Shown here: one piece after another, positions 53,678 to 63,012 of the stretch
Layout of the letters: every line of letters starts with the position of its first letter
How positions within the stretch are numbered: position 1 is the stretch's first letter
Assembly (NCBI GenBank): GCA_041653935.1
Contig: JBAZEO010000001.1
Coordinates: 682,001 to 746,000 of the forward strand
Length of the DNA stretch: 64,000 bases
Direction of reading: 5' to 3'
Origin: JAYEHL01 sp041653935
Lineage (GTDB): Bacteria > Chloroflexota > Dehalococcoidia > E44-bin15
Notes under the pieces: generated by a model
Told to the model about the DNA's origin: nothing
Seen by the model: only the letters and a program-made list of their open reading frames with translations
The model's database searches: none
Made by a program: the position numbers and the translations under genes

Positions 53678-54517
53678 ATGAGAAAGAAACCTAAAATCGG
53701 TTTAGCTCTGGGCGGCGGCGGGGTGCGGGGGCTTGCGCATATCTCCGTTCTGGAGATCCTTGATGATTTGGATTGTAAGCCAAGTATCATCGCGGGAACC
53801 AGCATGGGAGCCATCATCGGCGCCCTTTACGCCTCGGGGATATCCGGCAAAGACATAAAGGATCTCGTCAGACGCCACATAATCTTGAAAGATGACCGCT
53901 TGCGGGATGTAATGGATAAAAGGGCAGATATACTGAAGTGGGCTAGTTCCTTCTCCCCTGCGCACACGCGCGGCGGGATCATAAAGGCTGATAAATTCTA
54001 TAACCGTTTATTCAGCGAGATCAGCAAGACCACCTTCGAAGAGCTCGAAATTCCTTTAATAGTCATAGCAACCGACTACTGGACAGCCGAGGAAGTAGTT
54101 TTTAAAACGGGCGAACTGCTGCCCGCAATCAAGGCCAGCGCAGCGATTCCAGTTGTATTCACTCCGATTTCAATCGGAGGAAGGATACTCGTGGATGGAG
54201 GGGTTGTAAACGTAGTGCCCTATGAACATGTTATGGAGTTATGCGATGTGACGATAGCGGTGGACGTTTCCGGAACGCCCACTACTCACAAGCACGAAAT
54301 ACCCACGCTCATCGAGTCGGCACTTGGCACTATCCGTATCATGCAAACAGCGTCCCTTGCCGCGAAGATGAAATGCCTGCAACCGGATATCTTCGTCCGC
54401 CCGGAAATTCACAATGTGAAGCTGCTCGATTTCAATAAGGTGGAAGACGTCTTTAAACAAGCCGAGCCTGCCATGGAGGAACTGAGAACTAAACTCGCGA
54501 AGTTGAAAGCTGGCTAG
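53678..54517 (+). CDS. Patatin-like phospholipase
   Basis: 279 residues. GLALGGGGVRGLAHISVLEI is the oxyanion G-rich loop; nucleophile Ser is in AGTSMGAIIGALY (GxSxG) and the Asp in ILVDGGVVNVVP (DGG). RssA-like bacterial group. Hydrolyses acyl esters of lipids; the natural substrate is unknown. No signal peptide. Confidence 0.93.
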   Translation: MRKKPKIGLALGGGGVRGLAHISVLEILDDLDCKPSIIAGTSMGAIIGALYASGISGKDIKDLVRRHIILKDDRLRDVMDKRADILKWASSFSPAHTRGGIIKADKFYNRLFSEISKTTFEELEIPLIVIATDYWTAEEVVFKTGELLPAIKASAAIPVVFTPISIGGRILVDGGVVNVVPYEHVMELCDVTIAVDVSGTPTTHKHEIPTLIESALGTIRIMQTASLAAKMKCLQPDIFVRPEIHNVKLLDFNKVEDVFKQAEPAMEELRTKLAKLKAG

Positions 54518-54526
54518 TCTATATAG

Positions 54527-54557
54527 TTGACTCAACCCATCATCCTCCCTCTATAAT
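54527..54557 (+). promoter_or_regulatory. Possible sir2 promoter
   Basis: TTGACT and TATAAT separated by 19 bp, 30 nt before the ATG. The wide spacer makes it a weak candidate. Confidence 0.35.
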
Positions 54558-54587
54558 TAAAAGCGACAATAATCGATCGAGGTTACA

Positions 54588-55364
54588 ATGTCAGACCTGG
54601 CCAAAATGATCGACAAAGCAGCGCAGACGATATTGAAATCGGACTATGTCATCGCCCTCGTCGGCGCGGGCATGAGCGTGGAGAGTGGCATACCGCCCTT
54701 CCGCGGGCCGGGCGGCCTATGGACCAAGTACGGCGAGCCGGACGGGAGCAGCTTTGAGCGCTTCCTCGACAACCCCAAAGACTGGTGGGAGAAGTACACC
54801 AGGCCGCAGGGCTACATGAAGGAGCTTGTCGACACGATTCAGTCAGCCGAGCCCAACCCCGCGCACTACGCCCTCACCGAGATGGAGAAGCTTGGCGTGC
54901 TGAAACATACGATTTCTCAAAATGTCGATAACCTGCACGTGCGCGCCGGAAGCAAAAAACTATCCGAGATACACGGTAATATGTTCAAACTGCGCTGCAT
55001 CGCATGTCATCAGCGCTACGAGATGGATGAGATCAGCAAGGACGTGCTGCCGCCCCACTGCCCCTGCGGCGGCCTCATAAAGACCGACGGCGTGATGTTC
55101 GGCGAGCCGATACCCCCCAGGGTGCTCGACAGCTGCCAGGAGGAAACCGAGAAGTGCGACTGCATGATACTCATCGGCACATCGGGAACGATATATCCGG
55201 CGGCGGGTTTCCCATCCACGGCCAAGTATCGCGGCGCAACACTTATCGAGGTCAATCCGTACGAGACGCCGTTCACCGAAATATGCGAGGTTATATTGAG
55301 GGCTCCGGCTGCGGAGTGCTTCCCGCTTGTAGTAGAGCGAATCAAGAAGCTGAAGGCTCGGTAG
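54588..55364 (+). CDS. cobB: NAD-dependent protein deacylase (Sir2/CobB)
   Basis: 258 residues. GAGMSVESGIPPFRGPGGLW binds NAD, QNVDNLHVRAGS and the catalytic His in EIHGNMFKLRC. Four Cys for zinc: CIACHQRY and HCPCGG. Removes acyl groups from lysines, using NAD. Its 3' end overlaps that of the MFS gene by 23 bp in the opposite direction. Confidence 0.93.
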   Translation: MSDLAKMIDKAAQTILKSDYVIALVGAGMSVESGIPPFRGPGGLWTKYGEPDGSSFERFLDNPKDWWEKYTRPQGYMKELVDTIQSAEPNPAHYALTEMEKLGVLKHTISQNVDNLHVRAGSKKLSEIHGNMFKLRCIACHQRYEMDEISKDVLPPHCPCGGLIKTDGVMFGEPIPPRVLDSCQEETEKCDCMILIGTSGTIYPAAGFPSTAKYRGATLIEVNPYETPFTEICEVILRAPAAECFPLVVERIKKLKAR

Positions 55365-56643
55365 CAGCCTTGCGCGGCGGCTTGATGAAGAACAAACAGA
55401 CAACGGATAAGGTACACATTATTGCGGTGATCAAGAAGGCTGTGTTGTAAGAGCCGCTGGAATCGCGGATAAATCCGAAGAGCAACGGGCCGATGGCGCC
55501 GAACACGCCGGGGCCGCACAGGTACATAACACCCCAGAGCGTGGGCACATTCTTCACTCCGAACAGGTCGCCGAAGTAGGTGGGAAATATCGAAAGGCCG
55601 ATGCCATAGCCCAGGCCTACAAGTACTGCTACAGCAACCAGCCCGGCTCCATTGCCGTCATGAATTCCCATCGCTACCAGGCAGCCGATAGCCGTAACAA
55701 TCGTACAGAGATACAGGGTTGGCTTACGACTTACGTGAAACCGCTTCATGGTCCAATCCGAGAGGAGACCCACGATCAGCCTGCTTGCCACCGCCGCGCC
55801 GACAAGGATGCTCAACTGTGCATTTGCGATCCCGGAGGAGACATGCAAATCCTCGCTCCAAAACTTAAGATGACCGATAAAAGCCAGGATCGCCATATAA
55901 TAAAACTGCGTGAACAGGAAAAGCCACCAGGTGCGCGTCTTGAATGCTTCTCTGATAGACCACGTCTGACCGCGGGCGCTGAAATCCGACCTAGATGCCA
56001 GCTCGACCGCATCGGGCTCAATGCCATCGGGATGCAGCCCCTGCGACTCCGGGTCTTTCTTCATGAGCATACTGCCGATGAGGATACCAGCAACCATGGT
56101 AACACCCAGCACGATATAAGCAGCGCCCCACCCTGAGTCTTTGATAACACTGTTGAAAACCGGTATCAGGATCACGGCGCCCAGTCCCGAGCCGCTCAAA
56201 GTAATGCTCACCGCCAGCGCAGCGCGGCGCATGAACCAGCGCCTGACTGTGGCCACCGAAGGCACAACATGTCCGAAGGCGACACCGGCAGGAGCGATAA
56301 TGCCATATAGAAGATAAAACTGCCAGAGCTGGCTTACCTGGCTCAGCAGGATAAACCCGGCGCCGGCAACTACGGCACCGATGATCATCAGCTTCCTCAG
56401 CCCGATACGATCAACCAGCAATCCGGCCACCAGCCCGAAGATCGCCATGACGATCATATCGAGGGAATAGGCACCTGATAGCCAGCCGCGCGACTGGCCC
56501 AGGCCGCCCTCGGCAACGGGCCTGGCCAGCTCGGGACCGAATATATTAAAGGAGCTTAAGGCCGCCGAGCATACGAACGTGGAAATCCATGCACCGGCGA
56601 CAACCCACCAGCCGTAAAAGACCTTCTTCTCAGAGGACGGCAT
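55342..56643 (-). CDS. MFS transporter, OFA/monocarboxylate-like
   Basis: 433 residues with twelve hydrophobic helices. VVAGAWISTFVCSAALSSFN, LVDRIGLRKLMIIG (motif A-like, DRxGxR), GIIAPAGVAFGHVVPSVATV and SRLIVGLLSDWTMKR are typical. Resembles oxalate/formate and monocarboxylate antiporters of the MFS. Formate or other small acids would fit the fhs gene further on, but this is only inference. Stop overlaps the end of sir2. Confidence 0.88.
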   Translation of the reverse strand: MPSSEKKVFYGWWVVAGAWISTFVCSAALSSFNIFGPELARPVAEGGLGQSRGWLSGAYSLDMIVMAIFGLVAGLLVDRIGLRKLMIIGAVVAGAGFILLSQVSQLWQFYLLYGIIAPAGVAFGHVVPSVATVRRWFMRRAALAVSITLSGSGLGAVILIPVFNSVIKDSGWGAAYIVLGVTMVAGILIGSMLMKKDPESQGLHPDGIEPDAVELASRSDFSARGQTWSIREAFKTRTWWLFLFTQFYYMAILAFIGHLKFWSEDLHVSSGIANAQLSILVGAAVASRLIVGLLSDWTMKRFHVSRKPTLYLCTIVTAIGCLVAMGIHDGNGAGLVAVAVLVGLGYGIGLSIFPTYFGDLFGVKNVPTLWGVMYLCGPGVFGAIGPLLFGFIRDSSGSYNTAFLITAIMCTLSVVCLFFIKPPRKAATEPSAS

Positions 56644-56770
56644 GGCCTGCTCTTTTTACAGTTCGATTTATATCCGACATACGATTGAGATTATAGCATA
56701 CAATCAGAGGTGCAGAAGTCCTGGTTCCCTCTCGCCCCTTGGGGGAGAGAGTCGGAGTGAGGGGCGTCCC

Positions 56771-57775
56771 CTACACCATCATCATCGCGTCGCCGAAGCT
56801 GTAGAATCGATATCTCTCGTTTATCGCTTCTTCATATGCCTTTGATATCAGGCCACGCCCGGCAAACGCAGAAACCATCATCACCAACGTTGTGCAAGGC
56901 AGATGGAAGTTGGTTATCATCACATCGGCAACATTGAATTTATGTCCCGGCAAAATAAACAAATCAGCCCAACCGTCGAAGGGACGGATTGTACCATCGA
57001 CGGCCGCCTGCTCCAGCACCCGCACCGATGTCGTGCCTACAGCTATGATACGCCGCCCTTGTGACTTAGCCTCCGACAGTTGTTGCGCTACCTGAGACGA
57101 AAGCTGGCAGTATTCCCTGTGGATGTGATGCTTTTCAGGGTCGTCGACACGAACGGGAACGAACGTATCAAGCCCGACATGAAGCGTGGTGAAAGCGAAC
57201 TCGACGCCTTTCTCCTGCAGCCGCCGCAGCAGCTCCGGGGTGAAATGCAGCCCGGCGGTAGGGGCGGCGGCACTGCCCTTCACTCTGGCGTACACCGTCT
57301 GATAGCGCTCAGGATTATCGAGGTGACGATGTATGTAAGGCGGCAATGGAACCTTCCCCGCACGCTCCAGCGCCTCCTCATCGGAGAAACGCACGATCCG
57401 TATCGCGCCTTCCTTGCGCTCAAGAACCTCGCATTGCAGGCCATCGAGCGCGATGCGGGCGCAGGCATCTATGCGGCGCGACGGCTTTACCAGCACCTCC
57501 CACAGCAACGGCTCGATGCGGCGCAGAAGCAGTATCTCAACCTTGCCGTCGCAGCCGACCCTGTGTCCGAAGAGGCGTGCGGGAAGCACGCGGCTGTCGT
57601 TGAACACGAGGACATCGCCTTTATGCAATAAATCAGGGAGATCGTAGAAATGACGATGTACGATCGATTCATCGGCTCGATTCACGACCAGCAGCCGTGA
57701 ATGGTCACGAGGCTCGATGGGCGTTTGAGCGATAAGCTCGGGAGGAAGTTCGTAGTCGAAATCGCTTGTTTTCAC
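56771..57775 (-). CDS. queA: tRNA preQ1 ribosyltransferase-isomerase
   Basis: 334 residues, full length. Moves the ribosyl of S-adenosylmethionine to preQ1 in tRNA, giving epoxyqueuosine. MKTSDFDYELPPELIAQTPI, FNDSRVLPARLFG, AAPTAGLHFTPELLRRLQEK, TLHVGLDTFVPVR and AVGTTSVRVLEQAA are conserved. Begins at GTG. A repeat with GGGGGAGAGAGTCGGAGTGAG lies between this gene's end and the MFS gene start. Confidence 0.97.
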   Translation of the reverse strand: MKTSDFDYELPPELIAQTPIEPRDHSRLLVVNRADESIVHRHFYDLPDLLHKGDVLVFNDSRVLPARLFGHRVGCDGKVEILLLRRIEPLLWEVLVKPSRRIDACARIALDGLQCEVLERKEGAIRIVRFSDEEALERAGKVPLPPYIHRHLDNPERYQTVYARVKGSAAAPTAGLHFTPELLRRLQEKGVEFAFTTLHVGLDTFVPVRVDDPEKHHIHREYCQLSSQVAQQLSEAKSQGRRIIAVGTTSVRVLEQAAVDGTIRPFDGWADLFILPGHKFNVADVMITNFHLPCTTLVMMVSAFAGRGLISKAYEEAINERYRFYSFGDAMMMV

Positions 57776-57797
57776 GAGGATATTTAACCTCTGTTTG

Positions 57798-59561
57798 TTA
57801 AGCCAGACCTATGACCCTGCCCGTATTGGTATCGACATCAACATGCCTGAAGGCCGGGTTGGAGCCGGTCCCCGGCATGAGGCTTATATCGCCGGAAACG
57901 GGGCAGATGAACTTCGCCCCCGTGTAAACGAGTATATCCCTGATCGGCAGTGTCCAACCTTGCGGAACGCCCTTCCATGACGACTCGTGGCTCAGGCTGA
58001 ATTGTGTCTTTACCATTACAGTTGAGTAGTCATCATACTTGGCATCAGCCTCGATCGACTTAGCCTTGGCCTCAGCCTCCGGAGTCCACGATACGCCATC
58101 GGCGCCGTAAATCTCCTTCGCGATTTTATCGACGCGCTGCCGCAACTTCATCTCCGCAGGATAGAGGAACTTGAAGTCGGTTTTTTTATTACAGGCCTCG
58201 ATAACCGCATCGGCCAGATCAAGAGCACCATCGCCGCCCTTGGCCCAATGATTCGCGACGGCGCAACGCACGCCCGCGCCCTCCGCAGCCTTCTTCACCA
58301 TAGCGATCTCGGCCTTGGTATCGCTGCTGAAGCAGTTGATGCAGACTACGACATTTACGCCGGACATCTTGATAGTATTGATATGATGCAGCAGATTGGG
58401 CAACCCCTTCTCCAGAAGCGCTAGGCCCTCCCTGTGATACTCATCGGGCAGTGGCTTGCCGGCAACGACGCCGGGCCCGCCGCCGTGCATCTTCAGAGCG
58501 CGAATGGTCGTGGTCAGCACCGATACATGCGGCCTGAGCCCGCTGAGGCGGCATTTAACGTTCCAGAACTTCTCAAAGCCCATGTCTGTGGCAAATCCGC
58601 TCTCCGTGACATGATAATCGAACATCTTGAGCCCGATGAGATCGGCGACGATGGATGACTGCCCGATGGCGATATTGGCGAACGGCCCGGTGTGCACCAT
58701 GCACGGCTGATATTCGACTGTGCAGCACAGCGTCGGATTGACGGCATTGCGCAGCCAGGCGGTCATAGCGCCGCCAACTTCAAGGTCACGTATCGTGACC
58801 GGCTCGCCGGATTTGCTGAAAGCGATGGTGATATTATCTATGCGCTCGCGCACATCTTTTAGGTCTTTGGCTACGGAGAGAATAGCCATCAGCTCCGAGC
58901 TCGGCGTGATATTGAACTTCGAGCGCATGGTGAAGCCGTCCTTGCTTCCGCCCATCCCGATCATGATATTGCGCAGCCCCTGGGCGCAGAAGTCGATGAC
59001 CCAGCCCATCTGCACCCTGTCTGGATCGATATCGAGGCGGCGCATGTGGCTCAGCTTCTGCAGCTGCTCATCGTCGTAGTTGCGCTCGTGCTGCATCCTG
59101 GCGTTCAAGGCCACCATGGCCAGGTTGTGAGCGTTCATGATGTCGTTGATCTCTCCAGTGAGCCCCATGGAGAACTCGGTCATGGGGATGAGGAGCGCAT
59201 TGCCGCCGCCTGCAGCCGTGCCTTTGATGTTCATCGTCGGCCCGCCCGATGGCTGCCGTATACAGCCGCCAGTGCTCTTGCCGCGCTTTCCTAAGCCTTC
59301 AAGCAGACCCATGGTGGTGGTGGTCTTGCCCTCGCCCAGCGGGGTGGGGGTTATAGCGGTCACTTCGATATATTTGCCGTTGGGCTTACCCTTAAGGCGG
59401 TTATATATCTTCTGGAAATTCAGTCGGCTGAGCCTGCCGTAAGGAATGAGCTCATCCCTCTCAAGGCCCAGCTTCCTGCGCCAGTCCTCAACGGTGGGCA
59501 TGTTGGACTCCGCCGCTTCGGCTATCTGCCAGTCTTTTAATTTTGTTACATCGTATGCCAT
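57798..59561 (-). CDS. fhs: Formate-tetrahydrofolate ligase
   Basis: 587 residues, a bit over the usual 555-560. ATP site TPTPLGEGKTTTTMGLLEGL, RQPSGGPTMNIKGTAAGGG, NFVTESGFATDMGFEKF-like VTESGFATDMGFEKFWNVK and PNLLHHINTIKMSGVNVVV. Makes 10-formyl-THF from formate, first step of the methyl branch in acetogens and Dehalococcoidia. folD lies 1.4 kb away on the same strand. Confidence 0.98.
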   Translation of the reverse strand: MAYDVTKLKDWQIAEAAESNMPTVEDWRRKLGLERDELIPYGRLSRLNFQKIYNRLKGKPNGKYIEVTAITPTPLGEGKTTTTMGLLEGLGKRGKSTGGCIRQPSGGPTMNIKGTAAGGGNALLIPMTEFSMGLTGEINDIMNAHNLAMVALNARMQHERNYDDEQLQKLSHMRRLDIDPDRVQMGWVIDFCAQGLRNIMIGMGGSKDGFTMRSKFNITPSSELMAILSVAKDLKDVRERIDNITIAFSKSGEPVTIRDLEVGGAMTAWLRNAVNPTLCCTVEYQPCMVHTGPFANIAIGQSSIVADLIGLKMFDYHVTESGFATDMGFEKFWNVKCRLSGLRPHVSVLTTTIRALKMHGGGPGVVAGKPLPDEYHREGLALLEKGLPNLLHHINTIKMSGVNVVVCINCFSSDTKAEIAMVKKAAEGAGVRCAVANHWAKGGDGALDLADAVIEACNKKTDFKFLYPAEMKLRQRVDKIAKEIYGADGVSWTPEAEAKAKSIEADAKYDDYSTVMVKTQFSLSHESSWKGVPQGWTLPIRDILVYTGAKFICPVSGDISLMPGTGSNPAFRHVDVDTNTGRVIGLA

Positions 59562-59764
59562 AGCACTCTTCTAACGGAACACCGCTACCTATTATATAGG
59601 CAACACGACTGCGATGTCGAATATCTTGGCACGTCGCACGACAAAACGCCCGCAGGGGCGTATGGCCATACGCCCCTACAATCTCATACCGAACGATCGC
59701 CCACAGGTAGGGGCGGCATGCCGTGCCCCTACCCCCACGCAACCAAAATAGGATGTCGTTTCAA

Positions 59765-59857
59765 AAGAGGTGCAGGAGATTTCTCTCCTGCCAGGGGTTT
59801 GGGGGTGTCCCCCATCTTATAAAGTCCCCCAACGTATGGGGGATTTAGGGGGTTCGG
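59765..59857 (+). repeat. Three-hairpin repeat, full copy
   Basis: AGAGGTGCAGGAGATTTCTC, TTGGGGGTGTCCCCCAT, AGTCCCCCAACGTATGGGGGA then TTTAGGGGGTTCGG. Second hairpin and spacer are more like the inverted copies at 45748 and 62172 than like the 24822 pair. Confidence 0.8.
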
Positions 59858-59906
59858 ATGTTGTTTCCCCCTTTCAAGGGGGACAGCAGGAGGTGAATCC
59901 TCCACA

Positions 59907-59946
59907 AACAAAAAAGGAGCGGCGTTTGCACGCCGCCCCTTTTTAT
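59907..59946 (-). terminator. Bidirectional intrinsic terminator
   Basis: On the minus strand GGGGCGGCGT / ACGCCGCTCC stem followed by TTTTTT; a T-run on the plus side too (CCCCTTTTTATAG). Ends the amidohydrolase transcript. Confidence 0.85.
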
Positions 59947-59960
59947 AGCGCTGAATCTGA

Positions 59961-60920
59961 TTATTTTTTATTCAGGCCTAGGAACTCTCTAGCGTTCAGG
60001 CCGAGTACGCGCTTCTTGGTATCTTCCTTGAGCGGCAGAGCCAGGAACTGCCCCTTGGTCAGCTTCAGGCCGTATGTGTTGGAGCCGAACATTGTCTTCT
60101 CACGGCCGCGGCTGCTGTTGAAGAACGACACAATATCCTGGGTCAGGTTGCTGGGGTTGTAGGCCGAGATATCGCCGTAGACATTGGGCTGTCTGAATAT
60201 GACGGAGCACCACTCGTCAACCCACGGATATCCGGTGTGCGACATGTTGATCTTGAGGTTGGGGAAGTCGATGGCGACCTTGTCTACCTCATACGGATGT
60301 CCGCACCAGCTGGGAAGTACCTCAGCTGAGTGTCCGACCTGCATTCCGACGGGGATGCCCAGCTCGCTGCACTTTGCATACAGCGGATACAGCTTCGCAT
60401 CGGCGAAGGAAAGGCCAAAGGTGATCGGGTGCATGTAAACATACTTGAATCCGTACTTCTTGACAGCCTTCTCGATGTCGCGGAGGCTCTCGTCGATCCT
60501 GAACGGGTTGTAGCTGGCTGCGCCGATCAGGCGGCCCTTGGAGTTTTTGATCAGATCATAGATGGGATCGACGCCGTAGTCCATGATGATCTTATGATGG
60601 TAGTAGTAGGACCACATCTTGACATCGCAGAGGCATACATATTCGAAGTCGGCCTCATCCATTGTCTTGAGCAGGGCCTCGGGAGTTGGGTGTCCCGCCA
60701 TGAAAGCGCCGCTGGCTTGGGCCTTCCTAACTTCCTCGCGTGACGGGACCTTGCCGCCCATCTGCGACTTGAATGTGGAGCGTGCCATGATTTTGAACTC
60801 TTCCCAGTCGTACAGGTACTCTTGGAAACCTGCCTCGGTGGGGTAGTTCATGATATCCACTGAACCCGGATATGCATGTAGATCTACCGGTGCTGGTGCT
60901 GCCTTTTTCTCTTCTGCCAT
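59961..60920 (-). CDS. Amidohydrolase-2 family protein (ACMSD-like)
   Basis: 319 residues, TIM-barrel hydrolase fold. VYMHPITFGLSFADAKLYPL and GMQVGHSAEVLPSWCGHP, LKINMSHTGYPWVDE hold likely metal ligands; YGDISAYNP and KTMFGSNTYGLKL are near the usual active-site Asp (GSN instead of GSD). Resembles the decarboxylase/hydrolase group (amidohydrolase 2). The usual N-terminal HxH is less clear here (PVDLHAYPG), so activity may differ. Between fhs and folD, but with its own terminator. Ribosome site AAGGAGGA. Confidence 0.8.
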   Translation of the reverse strand: MAEEKKAAPAPVDLHAYPGSVDIMNYPTEAGFQEYLYDWEEFKIMARSTFKSQMGGKVPSREEVRKAQASGAFMAGHPTPEALLKTMDEADFEYVCLCDVKMWSYYYHHKIIMDYGVDPIYDLIKNSKGRLIGAASYNPFRIDESLRDIEKAVKKYGFKYVYMHPITFGLSFADAKLYPLYAKCSELGIPVGMQVGHSAEVLPSWCGHPYEVDKVAIDFPNLKINMSHTGYPWVDEWCSVIFRQPNVYGDISAYNPSNLTQDIVSFFNSSRGREKTMFGSNTYGLKLTKGQFLALPLKEDTKKRVLGLNAREFLGLNKK

Positions 60921-60956
60921 TTTTCCTCCTTATACTGATTTTATTTATTATATCGA

Positions 60957-61832
60957 CTAAGCCTGCATCTCCGCGGCGCGGATTGTGTTGGCCATTAACA
61001 TCGTAACCGTCATCGGCCCCACACCACCAGGCACCGGAGTGATCGCCTTAGCCTTTTCCCTTATTTTTTCAAAATCGACATCGCCTACGAGTATGCGCTT
61101 TCCCGAATTGCTTACGCCCACCTCGTTGACCCCGACATCGATTACTACCGCCCCTTCCTTGACCATATCGGCGGTGATCGCCTTCGGCTTGCCCATTGCC
61201 GCTATCAGGATATCCGCCTGCCTCGTGATCGACGCCATATTTTTCGTGCCTGTATGGACCATCGTCACCGTGGCATTCGCGTTCTGCTTCTTCTGAATCA
61301 GGATAGCCATCATGGGCTTGCCCACCAGATTGCTGCGCCCGCATATAACAACATGTTTTCCATCGGGTTTGTTGCCGCTGCGAACCAGCAACTCTTTGAT
61401 GCCGAGCGGCGTACACGGCACAAAGTAAGGTTCCCCTATCAACAGCCTGCCCGCATTCTCCGGATGAAAACCGTCAACGTCCTTTTTGGGATCGATGGCG
61501 CTTATGACTTCATCCTCATCGATCTGCCTGGGCAGAGGTAGCTGCACCAGTATGCCATGGAACTTCTTATCGCGATTCAGCTCTTTTATCTTGGCGAGCA
61601 GTTGCTTTTGCGTCGCGGCCTCCGGCAATACTATGGTCTCGGAATATATGCCCAACTCTTCGCTGGCTTTGCTTTTTCCTCTTACATACGATACCGAGGC
61701 CGGGTCCTCGCCTACTCGCACCATCGCAAGGCCGGGAACGATCCCCTTAGCCTTCAGCCCTGCTACTCTAACCTTGAGCTCACCGCGAATATCCGCGGCT
61801 ATTTTGGTGCCTGAAATGATGTCCGCCGTCAT
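60957..61832 (-). CDS. folD: Methylene-THF dehydrogenase / methenyl-THF cyclohydrolase
   Basis: 291 residues. Converts 5,10-methylene-THF to 10-formyl-THF (reversible). SYVRGKSKASEELGI holds the active Lys; GILVQLPLPRQIDEDEVISAIDPKKDVDGFHPENAGRL split here as QLPLPRQID and PKKDVDGFHPENAG; VVICGRSNLVGKPMM is the dinucleotide site, and TPVPGGVGPMTVTMLMANT the C-terminal signature. Works with fhs. Confidence 0.97.
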   Translation of the reverse strand: MTADIISGTKIAADIRGELKVRVAGLKAKGIVPGLAMVRVGEDPASVSYVRGKSKASEELGIYSETIVLPEAATQKQLLAKIKELNRDKKFHGILVQLPLPRQIDEDEVISAIDPKKDVDGFHPENAGRLLIGEPYFVPCTPLGIKELLVRSGNKPDGKHVVICGRSNLVGKPMMAILIQKKQNANATVTMVHTGTKNMASITRQADILIAAMGKPKAITADMVKEGAVVIDVGVNEVGVSNSGKRILVGDVDFEKIREKAKAITPVPGGVGPMTVTMLMANTIRAAEMQA

Positions 61833-62171
61833 CTCACGTTACCCTTGCTCCTCTTGATTCCTTTCCTTATACTCACCTCCGCCATTAAAACTGCTATCTT
61901 AAAATCTATACAGAAAGCGATGCGATGACAGCATGAACGAAGATTTTACTATCGTATAATAAAAAATAAGAAGCAGAAGGCGTTGCAAGCCTTTTATGGG
62001 GATTATATCCAACTGCTGATAGTGATACCATAGTTAAATTTAAATGCGCCCAAGTTGAAATTATAGCATGACACTATTTCAAAAAGCAATAATTGCGTAG
62101 CAATAAAAACCCTGCAATGGGGCGATTTATGTTGTAACCCCTGCTGTCCCCTTGAAAGGGGAAACAACAAC

Positions 62172-62263
62172 CAACCCCCCTACTAGTCCCCCATACTTTG
62201 GGGGACTTTGGAAATGGGGGACACCCCCAAACCCCTGGCAGGAGATGAGTCTCCTGTATCTCT
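62172..62263 (-). repeat. Three-hairpin repeat, inverted copy
   Basis: CCCCCATACTTTGGGGGAC, TGGGGGACACCCCCAAA and CAGGAGATGAGTCTCCTG. Opposite orientation to 59765. Confidence 0.8.
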
Positions 62264-62511
62264 TGTTGGTTAGCTAACCTCTCAATTGAGAGGGCTATAA
62301 TTTAGGCCTATTCTCAGCCCTCTCTGCGAGAGGTAGATATAGTACTTCTTTTTATTTCCCCCTCTTTTTAGAAGAGGGGGCAGGGGGAGATAGCTTTAAA
62401 AATATTCTCCCTCTCCCTCCGCAGGGAGAGGGTAAGGGTGAGGGTTCTATCAGCTAACCTCTCTCTGAGAGACGGCTATAGTAAAGGGATACAACACTCA
62501 GTGACCCTTCA

Positions 62512-62565
62512 TGTATGCGCACGGACAGAGTGCCGTGCACATACAAACGATTTCGCGCGCCGCAC
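62512..62565. repeat. GC-rich palindromic repeat, copy 2 (inverted)
   Basis: TATGCGCACGGACAGAGTGC then CGTGCACATACAAACGATTT and CGCGCGCCGC. This is the reverse complement of 24697-24748 with a few changes. Confidence 0.75.
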
Positions 62566-62605
62566 CTGAAAAAGGGTAAGGGCCAGCCTTATAACCAGCT
62601 TGCCC

Positions 62606-62634
62606 TTGAGCTACATTGTTAGATAGTATACAAT
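62606..62634 (+). promoter_or_regulatory. acpS promoter, near-leaderless
   Basis: TTGAGC (62606-62611), 17-bp spacer, TACAAT (62629-62634). Expected start near 62641 leaves about 6 nt before the acpS ATG, with no room for a ribosome site. Confidence 0.65.
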
Positions 62635-62646
62635 GGCTGTACTTCA

Positions 62647-63012
62647 ATGCATGAAATAGGTATCGATCTAATAGAGATAAACCGCGTCGAGGCGGCGCTG
62701 GCCCGCTGGGGCGAGCGCTTCCAGAAGCGCGTGTACACCGATGCCGAGCGCAGCCATTGCCGCAACCGCGTGCCCGAGCTGGCGGTGCGCTTTGCCGCCA
62801 AAGAGGCCGTTATGAAGGCCCTCGGCACCGGCATGAACGGCGTCGGCTGGCGTGAGATCGAGATACTCAATAACGACGATGGCAAGCCATTCGTCATACT
62901 GCACGGCCATGCCGAACGCAAAGCCAAAGAGCTGGGGATCGGCGACTTTTCCGTAAGCCTGTCACATTCACGCGATTTGGCCATCGCTTCTGTTGTAGGA
63001 GAAGCGCAGTGA
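62647..63012 (+). CDS. acpS: Holo-[acyl-carrier-protein] synthase
   Basis: 121 residues. Adds 4'-phosphopantetheine from CoA to acyl carrier protein. MHEIGIDLIEINRVEAAL carries the metal Asp, and RFAAKEAVMKALGTGMNGVGW is the second signature (KEA). VSLSHSRDLAIASVV at the end. Stop overlaps the next GTG (GTGA), so it is coupled with nnr. Confidence 0.96.
   Translation: MHEIGIDLIEINRVEAALARWGERFQKRVYTDAERSHCRNRVPELAVRFAAKEAVMKALGTGMNGVGWREIEILNNDDGKPFVILHGHAERKAKELGIGDFSVSLSHSRDLAIASVVGEAQ

Larger units (their letters stand above)
59562..59960. other. Gap with repeats and a terminator
   Basis: 399 bp without a gene. It has palindromes CGCAGGGGCGTATGGCCATA and GTAGGGGCGGCATGCCGTGC, a full three-hairpin repeat (59765-59857), and the terminator of the amidohydrolase gene. 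Confidence 0.75.
61833..62646. other. Long gene-free stretch with clustered repeats
   Basis: About 800 bp. No coding region. Holds a three-hairpin repeat (62172-62263), three hairpins with CTAACCTCTC/GAGAGGGCTATA arms (about 62270-62305, 62314-62342, 62452-62482), a run of CCCCCTCTT...AAGAGGGGGC (about 62365-62392) and the inverted GC-rich palindrome at 62512. The acpS promoter is at its right end. Confidence 0.75.

Noticed and set aside
55342..55364. Frame error joining sir2 and the MFS gene ends
   Set aside because: Both proteins end normally for their families; a 23-bp convergent overlap is acceptable.
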